From contig JAJNPX010000244.1 of assembly GCA_021155145.1 (NCBI GenBank), positions 1 to 5,340 on the forward strand: a DNA stretch of 5,340 bases, read 5' to 3'. Shown here piece by piece: positions 1 through 4,747 of this stretch. Position numbers and translations under genes: made by a program. How positions within the stretch are numbered: the stretch's first letter is position 1; each line of letters starts with the position of its first letter. Source of the DNA: Acidisarcina sp. GTDB taxonomy: Bacteria; Acidobacteriota; Blastocatellia; Pyrinomonadales; Pyrinomonadaceae. Below the pieces are notes generated by a model. That model was not told the origin of the DNA and did no database searches. It saw only the letters and a program-made list of their open reading frames with translations.

Positions 1-92
1 AAGATCTCTCCGTCGGCCACCTCTATAGAAACATCGCGAAATGCCCATTGATTTCCTGACCGTTTCGACGCATTTTCCAGTGTGATCGGCAT
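1..92 (-). CDS. ABC transporter ATP-binding protein, N-terminal fragment cut by the left edge
   Basis: Read on the minus strand from the ATG at 92-90, the frame stays open to the window edge and gives 30 residues starting MPITLENASKRSG and ending AFRDVSIEVADGEI. This matches the usual start of ABC-transporter ATPases: a first beta strand of the form 'I-x-L-E-N-(V/A)-S-K-R', an aromatic A-loop position, then '(L/F)-x-D-V-S-x-E-V-x-x-G-E-I', which comes a few residues before the Walker A loop. Walker A itself lies outside the window, so the catalytic motifs cannot be checked. The expected role is ATP hydrolysis on the cytoplasmic face to power a membrane transporter; the substrate is unknown. 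No clear Shine-Dalgarno sequence precedes the ATG, and the frame also stays open upstream to a TTG near 170, but the ATG fits the family's N-terminus well. The gene diverges from the plus-strand genes. The family call is inferred from a short stretch. Confidence 0.68.
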   Translation of the reverse strand, partial: MPITLENASKRSGNQWAFRDVSIEVADGEI

Positions 93-141
93 TATTATTG
101 GTAAAACGGGAACATTGGGTGAGAATTTGCGTGCAAAGAAA

Positions 142-170
142 AGTATGCTGTTGTCATCGATTTTAGGCAA
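142..170 (-). promoter_or_regulatory. Candidate leftward promoter for the ABC ATPase gene
   Basis: On the minus strand a TTGCCT (-35, bases 170-165) and a CATACT (-10, bases 147-142) are separated by exactly 17 nt. Each matches 4 of 6 positions of the sigma-70 consensus. Transcription would start near 135 and leave a leader of about 43 nt before the ATG at 92. It overlaps the rightward candidate promoter at 151-179, as expected for tightly packed divergent genes. Support is only by motif and spacing. Confidence 0.3.
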
Positions 171-179
171 GTATAGACT
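151..179 (+). promoter_or_regulatory. Candidate sigma-70 promoter for the 189-470 / 451-1176 gene pair
   Basis: TTGTCA (151-156, 5 of 6 to the -35 consensus) is followed after exactly 17 nt by TAGACT (174-179, 4 of 6 to the -10 consensus). The start of transcription would fall near 185-188, directly at the ATG at 189. That would make the message leaderless or nearly so, which agrees with the absence of any Shine-Dalgarno sequence before this ATG. Motif-based only. Confidence 0.45.
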
Positions 180-188
180 TAATACAAG

Positions 189-470
189 ATGGCAAAGAAG
201 CAGCGGAGCATCAAAAGGACAGTAGCCCATGCGGTCGGCTGGCAGGCGGCGAAACGGGTCGCCAAGATGGTCCCGTTCGGCGGCACGGCGGTCGCAATTG
301 TTTTGGTCGGATCGGACATCAAGAACAAGGGACTGTTGAAAGGTGTGGTAAATTCCGGCCTCGATGCGATCCCGGTCGTCGGATTGGTCAAGAACGGGAT
401 CGAGATCGTCAGGGGAAAGGATTTTATCGCCGACAAAGAGGTTAGTAAAAATGGATCAAAAGCTGCCTAG
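189..470 (+). CDS. Small basic Gly-rich hydrophobic protein with a pre-toxin-like motif (unknown function)
   Basis: This is a 93-residue protein that I cannot assign to a characterised family. The first 27 residues are strongly basic (KK, R, KR, KR) and could form an amphipathic helix. Residues 28-65 are rich in Gly, Ala and Val, with one hydrophobic stretch at about 33-40 (TAVAIVLV). Residues 59-78 read DAIPVVG, then KNGIE, then RGKD. This resembles the 'D-F-I-P-x-V-G-x-x-K-x-x-I-E-x-x-x-G-K-D' pattern I associate with the pre-toxin TG linker of polymorphic toxins; the resemblance is from memory and untested. No toxin domain follows, and the tail (79-93) is polar. No cleavable signal peptide is evident. 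The ATG has no Shine-Dalgarno site but sits right after a candidate -10 element. The 3' end overlaps the next gene by 20 nt, so the two are probably co-transcribed and translationally coupled. It is likely a real gene, given its codon use and the coupled neighbour. Confidence 0.72.
   Translation: MAKKQRSIKRTVAHAVGWQAAKRVAKMVPFGGTAVAIVLVGSDIKNKGLLKGVVNSGLDAIPVVGLVKNGIEIVRGKDFIADKEVSKNGSKAA
435..441 (+). promoter_or_regulatory. Shine-Dalgarno site that fixes the start of the coiled-coil gene
   Basis: AAAGAGG lies 9 nt before the ATG at 451, inside the coding sequence of the preceding small gene. It favours the ATG at 451 over the in-frame ATG at 364, which would add 29 residues rich in Arg and Ser that are simply the small gene read in another frame and would bury the signal sequence. 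Confidence 0.75.
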
Positions 471-1176
471 AATAGCCATCGGATCGTTTGCCGCAGTACT
501 GTTCGCGGTCGCTTTCGCGACGACCGATGTCAGCTCGCAGACCGACCGGCGGCGTCCGAAACCTAAGGCGACCCCACGTTCGACACCCGTTACGACCGAG
601 CCCGCGGTGATCAGCCGGGCTGACGATTATCCGACCGTTGTCATCGAACCGCCTTCGGATGGGAGTTCGAATTCCGGTACGGCGGGCGAGACCGCGGCTT
701 CCGCTGAAACGATCGAGGATCTCCGCGAGCGCCTGCTCCGGCTCGAATCCAGGAAGAACGACCCGGACGAAAAACAGAGGCGCCTGGCGCTGAACCTGGA
801 CATCCTGACAAAGGCGGAGCAGCGGTCAGACGGACTTCGGAAACAGCTTTTCGAAATGATCGAAAAGGAGAACACGATCCGGGGGAGAATGGACCAGATC
901 GACAACGATCTGCGGCCGGAGGCAATAGAACGCCAACTCTCGTCCGTTGGATCGCTGCGGCCCGAGGAACTGCGTGCCCAGCGACGCAGATCGCTCGAGC
1001 TCGAAAAACAAAATCTCCAGACCTTGCTCACCGAGGTCCAGAAGAACCGCTCCAATCTTGAACTGAATCTGGCACGGGCCGAGTCGCTCGTCGAGCGGCT
1101 GCGCGTTCGCGTGGAAAAAGAGATCGATTCCGCTCTCGAGGATGAACCCGTCCCCGAGCCTTCCGGCAAACCCTGA
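451..1176 (+). CDS. Exported coiled-coil protein of unknown function
   Basis: With the start at 451 the protein has 241 residues. Residues 1-30 look like a signal peptide or signal anchor: a short charged start (MDQK), a hydrophobic core at about 8-24 (IAIGSFAAVLFAVAFA), and possible cleavage between about 24 and 30. Residues 31-85 are a low-complexity linker rich in Pro, Thr, Ser and Arg, as in disordered periplasmic segments. From about 86 the sequence is highly charged with regularly spaced Leu (for example DLRERLLRLESRK). It forms two predicted coiled-coil blocks, about 86-150 and 172-228, broken by prolines at 156 and 171. The last residues (DEPVPEPSGKP) are Pro-rich. No enzymatic motif is visible. 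A structural or scaffolding role in the periplasm or at the inner membrane is an inference. The gene overlaps the upstream 93-residue gene by 20 nt in another frame, which suggests coupled translation and a shared pathway. Confidence 0.85.
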   Translation: MDQKLPRIAIGSFAAVLFAVAFATTDVSSQTDRRRPKPKATPRSTPVTTEPAVISRADDYPTVVIEPPSDGSSNSGTAGETAASAETIEDLRERLLRLESRKNDPDEKQRRLALNLDILTKAEQRSDGLRKQLFEMIEKENTIRGRMDQIDNDLRPEAIERQLSSVGSLRPEELRAQRRRSLELEKQNLQTLLTEVQKNRSNLELNLARAESLVERLRVRVEKEIDSALEDEPVPEPSGKP

Positions 1177-1194
1177 TCGACCAGGATATTTTTT
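1172..1194 (+). terminator. Weak candidate terminator after the coiled-coil gene
   Basis: CCTG (1172-1175) and CAGG (1182-1185) can form a 4-bp stem with a 6-nt loop, followed after three bases by six T (1189-1194). The stem is short and includes the TGA stop codon. It is a weak signal, listed because nothing better separates this gene from the next one. Confidence 0.22.
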
Positions 1195-1263
1195 CTGCAA
1201 GTAGTGCCGTGATCCATCGTTCCTTTAAGTGAGCCTTTCGCAAGAACTGTCTTGACTTACATT

Positions 1264-1268
1264 AAGGA
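1264..1268 (+). promoter_or_regulatory. Shine-Dalgarno site of the VIT/vWA gene
   Basis: AAGGA lies 6 nt before the ATG at 1275. No convincing promoter was found in 1177-1274: the TTGACT at 1252 would place its -10 inside the coding sequence. The gene may be read from further upstream or use a promoter I cannot recognise. Confidence 0.75.
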
Positions 1269-1274
1269 AACACA

Positions 1275-3530
1275 ATGAGATCTCGTAATTTACTTGTCAT
1301 TTTCGCGTCTCTAGCCGCTTTTTTCGGGTACGTACCGGCCGCAAGGGCACAGGGGATCATCGTGCCGATCGTCTGCGATATCCGCCCGTGCCGTCCGCCG
1401 CGTCCGCCGATCCCAAGGCCGATCCCGCTGCCGAACGTACTTCCCGTAAGATCGATAAAGATCGACACAAAGATCGAGGGACAGGTCGCAACGACGCATG
1501 TCGAGCAAGTCTTTCGGAACGACACCCCGCATACGCTCGAGGGAACCTACTTTTTCCCGATCCCGGAGACGGCGTCGGTCATAGAATTCTCGATCTGGGA
1601 AAACGGGAAAAAGCTCGTCGGCGAAGTGAGAACTCGCGAAGAGGCGCGTCGGATCTACGACGAGATCGTTCGGCGACAGCGCGATCCTGGCCTGCTTGAA
1701 TATGCGGGCAAGGACCTTTTTCAGGCATCGATCTTTCCCATCCCCGGCAATTCGGACAAGAAACTCGAACTCAAATATTCCCAGATCCTGAAAGCAGAAT
1801 CCGGCACGGTCGCGTACAAATATCCGCTCGGGACCGGGCGCAATCTCTGGCGAAACACGGGTGTTGCCGAGAGGACGATCTCGGGGATGCCGAAGCAAAC
1901 ATTCGGCACCGTGTCGGGACGCATCGAGATCGTCGGCCGGCAGGCACTGCGAAATATCTATTCGCCGTCGCACAAGGTCGAGGTCGCGAACAAGGGCGAG
2001 CGAACGGCGGTCGTTTCGTTCGAGACCTCGGACAACGACGCCGATCTTCAACTGTTCTACGGACTCTCGAATGAGGACTTCGGCCTCTCGCTGTTGACTC
2101 ACCGAGAGCCCGGGAAGGACGGCTACTTCCTGTTGATGCTGTCGCCCCGCGACGACGTCTCGGAGAGGGAACTCGTCAACAAGGACATCGTCTTCGTGCT
2201 CGATACGAGCGGTTCCATGGCCGACGAAGGGAAGATGGAAAAGGCAAAGAATGCGCTTCTTTTCGGGATACGGACCCTGCGTGACGGCGACCGATTCAAC
2301 ATCGTAAGTTTTGCCGGCGAAGAGCGGCTGATGGAAAAAGGCCTTGTCGCGGCGGATGCGTCAGGGAAACGGCGGGGAGAGGAGTTCGTAAAGAAACTCA
2401 CGCCAACCGGCGGCACGAATATCAACGACTCGCTCGTTGCGTCACTCAAGCAGTTCGACAAGAGCGACCGGCCAAAGATGCTTGTCTTCATGACCGACGG
2501 CAATCCGACCGTGGGCGTCACGGATGCCGAGAAGATAATAGCGAACCTGAAAGCTGCAAAGAATAAAGACGTCGATGTACGGATGTTTCCCTTCGGTTTC
2601 GGTTATGACGTGAATACCGCATTGCTCGACCGCATCGGCACGGAAAACTCGGGCATCTCGGATTATGTCCAGCCGAAGGAAGATCTCGAGGTGAAGGTCT
2701 CAAATTTCTTTTCTCGGGTCAGCTCACCGGTCCTCTCGGACATTGAATTGGATCTCGGCGACCTTCAGCCGGAACTCGTATATCCGCGCAAGATAACCGA
2801 CCTATTCAAGGGAATGCAGATCGCGATGATCGGCCGTTACAAGAACTCAGCAGACCTGAAGAACATCGCTATACTTCTTCGCGGCAAGACGGGAAGGGAA
2901 GCTCGAAGCTTTAGCTTTGACGGGCTCGATTTTCCCGAACGAAACGACAATAATGATTTCCTGCCGCGGCTGTGGGCGAGCCGCAGGGTAGGCTGGCTGA
3001 TCGAGGAGATCCGCAGGAACGGCGAGACAAAGGAACTTCGCGACGAGGTCACAGACCTCGGGACCCGTTACGGCATCGTGACGCCATATACCTCGTACCT
3101 GGCCACGGACGGAAGCGTAGCAAACGCCCCGAGGGATTCGCAGCGGCAGCTGAACATCGCCCGCTCGGCCCCGGCCAAGGCCGCCGCGGTGAGCGGGGCC
3201 GATGCGGTTACGATGAGCGTCCAGCAAAACGCGATGAAGGAGAATTTCTCGATCGCAGAGGATAAGAAGAAGGATGCGCGTGAGCGAATACTCGTCGACA
3301 ACTCGGCCTCGAATCAATTCGTTGCCGGCAAGAACTTTTTTAACCAGGGTAATGGCTGGGTCGATGCCGACCTTTCGGCCGGATCACGGCTTCCGGAAAC
3401 AAGGGTCCAGTTCGCAAGCGATGCGTACTTCGATCTGATCGCGAGAGAGCCGGAACTCGGCAAGTTCTTTGCCCTTGGTGAAGAGGTCGCCGTCGTATGG
3501 AAGGGCCGCATCTACCGCGTCACGAAATAG
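1275..3530 (+). CDS. Secreted VIT and von Willebrand factor A domain protein
   Basis: The 751-residue protein begins with a signal peptide (residues 1-26, hydrophobic core 6-18, likely cleavage after ARA or ARAQ). A Pro/Arg-rich stretch follows at about 36-58, with Cys34 and Cys39 next to it. Residues about 57-180 form a VIT (vault/inter-alpha-trypsin inhibitor) domain, shown by THVEQVFRNDT, GTYFFPIPETASV and EARRIYDE. Residues about 303-480 form a vWA domain with a complete metal-ion-dependent adhesion site: D310-T-S-G-S314, T381 in GGTN and D408 in MTDGNP. The segment 560-612 (LWASRRVGWLIEEI, then TRYGIVTPYTSYL) is typical of bacterial VIT-vWA proteins. A C-terminal module at about 682-751 (FVAGKNFF, NGWVDADL, then VVWKGRIYRVTK) also recurs in such proteins as I recall. 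Paired VIT and vWA domains occur in inter-alpha-trypsin inhibitor heavy chains and in many secreted bacterial proteins of poorly known role. Metal-dependent ligand or protein binding in the periplasm or at the cell surface is inferred. No LPXTG motif or C-terminal membrane segment is present. Confidence 0.95.
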   Translation: MRSRNLLVIFASLAAFFGYVPAARAQGIIVPIVCDIRPCRPPRPPIPRPIPLPNVLPVRSIKIDTKIEGQVATTHVEQVFRNDTPHTLEGTYFFPIPETASVIEFSIWENGKKLVGEVRTREEARRIYDEIVRRQRDPGLLEYAGKDLFQASIFPIPGNSDKKLELKYSQILKAESGTVAYKYPLGTGRNLWRNTGVAERTISGMPKQTFGTVSGRIEIVGRQALRNIYSPSHKVEVANKGERTAVVSFETSDNDADLQLFYGLSNEDFGLSLLTHREPGKDGYFLLMLSPRDDVSERELVNKDIVFVLDTSGSMADEGKMEKAKNALLFGIRTLRDGDRFNIVSFAGEERLMEKGLVAADASGKRRGEEFVKKLTPTGGTNINDSLVASLKQFDKSDRPKMLVFMTDGNPTVGVTDAEKIIANLKAAKNKDVDVRMFPFGFGYDVNTALLDRIGTENSGISDYVQPKEDLEVKVSNFFSRVSSPVLSDIELDLGDLQPELVYPRKITDLFKGMQIAMIGRYKNSADLKNIAILLRGKTGREARSFSFDGLDFPERNDNNDFLPRLWASRRVGWLIEEIRRNGETKELRDEVTDLGTRYGIVTPYTSYLATDGSVANAPRDSQRQLNIARSAPAKAAAVSGADAVTMSVQQNAMKENFSIAEDKKKDARERILVDNSASNQFVAGKNFFNQGNGWVDADLSAGSRLPETRVQFASDAYFDLIAREPELGKFFALGEEVAVVWKGRIYRVTK

Positions 3531-3554
3531 CAAAACAGGCGGCAACTTACGTCT

Positions 3555-3611
3555 AAAAGGTGATTTCTAATTACAATCAGGTTATCCTGATCGTAATACA
3601 TCACCTTTTTT
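3555..3611 (+). terminator. Long imperfect hairpin with T-tract: likely terminator of the VIT/vWA gene, or a leader element
   Basis: AAAAGGTGAT (3555-3564) pairs perfectly with ATCACCTTTT (3600-3609). Inside it ATTAC (3570-3574) pairs with GTAAT (3593-3597), and ATCAGG (3576-3581) pairs with CCTGAT (3586-3591) around a TTAT loop. Only a 5/2 internal loop and one A-C mismatch interrupt the stem, giving 21 pairs in total. Six T (3606-3611) and a further pyrimidine/T stretch follow. This is the form of an intrinsic terminator 24 nt after the VIT/vWA stop codon. It ends only 22 nt before the next start codon, so it could instead act in that gene's leader, or its inner 28-bp palindrome could be a protein-binding operator. 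Confidence 0.75.
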
Positions 3612-3620
3612 CTTTATTCC

Positions 3621-3626
3621 AAGGAG
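3621..3626 (+). promoter_or_regulatory. Shine-Dalgarno site that supports a GTG start
   Basis: AAGGAG is positioned 7 nt before the GTG at 3634. No in-frame ATG lies nearby: the first internal Met is residue 27, beyond the signal peptide. The GTG is therefore the start codon. Confidence 0.85.
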
Positions 3627-3633
3627 TTGAATT

Positions 3634-4605
3634 GTGTTTCGCTTGCCTCACGTACTAGGGTTTATCATTATTTTCGCTTTTTGCGCCGCAGCCCAGTCGG
3701 GCTGGTCGAAAATGCCGGAAGGCGGCCCTGTTGACCTTGTCGCCGTTTACTTTACGTCGGACAAGGAGGGCTGGGTCGCGGGCGATAACGGCTATCTGGC
3801 CAAGACCTCGGACGGCGGCCGCACGTGGGAAAAATACCCTCTCAACACCACGGAGGATATCAACGAGATCTACTTTCGGAACGATAAGGACGGCTACCTG
3901 GTCGCAGGCCGCAAGATGTTCATCACCAAGGACGCCGGCCGAAGCTGGAATGAGACGAACATCTTCAGACAGGGTATGTTTCGTCCCTTGATCCCGGAGT
4001 TCCTTAGCATCAGATTTGCCGACCGCAAGCGGGGGATCGTAGTGGGATCGCTGCTGCGCCAGACGAAGAACGACCTGATCGTGGTCGATTCGCTGGTGAT
4101 GCGGACCGACGATGGCGGAGATACGTGGAACCGTATCATTATGCCGACCAAGACCGAGCTCTTTCACCTTGACTACAACGGCAGCTCGCACGCCTGGATC
4201 GTCGGCGATAACGGTGTGATACTGGCAACTACCGACAGCGGCCGAACCTGGGTAAAGCAGAACTCGAATACTACCAACGCCCTTTATAACGTGGATTTTC
4301 GAGATGACAACGAAGGCTATGCCGTCGGGGGGAAGGGCACTATCCTGCGGACCGAGAACGGCGGCTTGACATGGACCCGCGTGATCACCACATTTCCCGA
4401 AACCCTGATGCGTGTCGATTTTGCCGACGACAAGAACGGCTGGATCGTCGGCCATAAAGGCTCCATATTACGATCATCTGATAAAGGCAGGACCTGGGTA
4501 AAACAGGAGAGCCGCACCACCGGCCATCTCTACGGACTATTTATGGCGAAGCGGTACGGTTGGGCCGTCGGCGCCAAAGGTGTCATCGTCGGCTACGAGC
4601 GCTGA
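3634..4605 (+). CDS. Exported Ycf48/BNR-like seven-bladed beta-propeller protein
   Basis: The 323-residue protein starts at a GTG. Residues 1-21 form a signal peptide (hydrophobic FIIIFAFCAAA, cleavage near AAAQ). Cys17 does not sit in a good lipobox. The rest is a series of blades, each with a G-(W/Y)-x-V-G-x-x-G-x-I-x-x-(T/S) strand pair followed by an Asp-box-like turn: SDGGRTW 59-65, KDAGRSW 99-105, DDGGDTW 159-165, TDSGRTW 200-206, ENGGLTW 241-247 and SDKGRTW 282-288. A seventh GWAVGAKGVIVG strand pair (309-320) ends the protein without an Asp box. Seven repeats fit the seven-bladed propeller of Ycf48/HCF136, the photosystem II assembly factor. Bacteria without photosystem II carry many exported relatives, so a role in photosynthesis should not be assumed. 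It probably acts in the periplasm as a binding or assembly scaffold. The third blade carries extra residues (about 109-152). It appears to be a single-gene unit between a hairpin and a new promoter. Confidence 0.9.
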   Translation: MFRLPHVLGFIIIFAFCAAAQSGWSKMPEGGPVDLVAVYFTSDKEGWVAGDNGYLAKTSDGGRTWEKYPLNTTEDINEIYFRNDKDGYLVAGRKMFITKDAGRSWNETNIFRQGMFRPLIPEFLSIRFADRKRGIVVGSLLRQTKNDLIVVDSLVMRTDDGGDTWNRIIMPTKTELFHLDYNGSSHAWIVGDNGVILATTDSGRTWVKQNSNTTNALYNVDFRDDNEGYAVGGKGTILRTENGGLTWTRVITTFPETLMRVDFADDKNGWIVGHKGSILRSSDKGRTWVKQESRTTGHLYGLFMAKRYGWAVGAKGVIVGYER

Positions 4606-4641
4606 GAAGCCAGCCTTTCGCCGAAAAGTTCGCACTTCGAT

Positions 4642-4670
4642 TTAACATATCGAAAAAGGTGTGCTACCTT
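4642..4670 (+). promoter_or_regulatory. Candidate extended -10 promoter for the TonB-dependent receptor gene
   Basis: TTAACA (4642-4647, 5 of 6 to the -35 consensus) is followed after 17 nt by TACCTT (4665-4670). TG sits one base before it (4662-4663), forming an extended -10 element. The -10 hexamer itself matches only 3 of 6. Transcription would start near 4677 and give a leader of about 70 nt that contains the inverted repeat at 4685-4698. Confidence 0.45.
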
Positions 4671-4684
4671 ACATCAACATTTCT

Positions 4685-4698
4685 TTCGGTAAACCGAA
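4685..4698 (+). repeat. Short perfect inverted repeat in the receptor gene leader
   Basis: TTCGGT and ACCGAA form a perfect 6-bp inverted repeat around AA. It lies just downstream of the candidate promoter and 50 nt before the start codon. The 2-nt spacer is too small for a stable RNA loop, so a small operator for a dimeric repressor is more plausible than a hairpin. A palindrome this short can also occur by chance. Confidence 0.35.
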
Positions 4699-4735
4699 TT
4701 CACATCAAGGCTGGTTATACAAATCTAAAATCCTC

Positions 4736-4740
4736 GGAGG
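4736..4740 (+). promoter_or_regulatory. Shine-Dalgarno site of the TonB-dependent receptor gene
   Basis: GGAGG lies 7 nt before the ATG at 4748 and supports this start, which gives a complete signal peptide. It is the strongest Shine-Dalgarno site in the window. Confidence 0.85.
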
Positions 4741-4747
4741 TGTAGCG

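Noticed and set aside
364..450. Upstream in-frame extension of the coiled-coil gene to an ATG at 364
   Set aside because: The added residues are the small gene read in another frame, there is no ribosome binding site before 364, and the ATG at 451 has a good Shine-Dalgarno site followed directly by a signal sequence.
627..1217. Minus-strand open frames opposite the coiled-coil gene
   Set aside because: The Ser/Arg-rich composition is typical of the complement of Glu- and Arg-rich coiled-coil coding DNA. No start signals or domains are seen.
1241..1254. CAAGA-ACTG-TCTTG inverted repeat just before the VIT/vWA gene
   Set aside because: It has only 5 bp with no extension and no nearby promoter or T-tract, so chance occurrence is likely.
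1252..1257. TTGACT as a -35 box for the VIT/vWA gene
   Set aside because: A 17-nt spacer would put the -10 at the start codon, downstream of the good Shine-Dalgarno site that the message must contain.
1311..2102. Minus-strand open frame of 263 codons inside the VIT/vWA gene
   Set aside because: It lies fully antisense to a well-supported domain protein, is rich in Arg and Asp as shadow frames of such DNA are, and shows no recognisable domain.
3655..4455. Minus-strand open frame of 266 codons inside the propeller gene
   Set aside because: It is antisense to clear repeated propeller blades. Its apparent repeats are the reverse of the blade repeats.
4560..4745. Plus-strand 61-codon frame across the end of the propeller gene and the intergenic region
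   Set aside because: It begins inside the propeller coding sequence in another frame, lacks a ribosome binding site, and spans the candidate promoter of the receptor gene.
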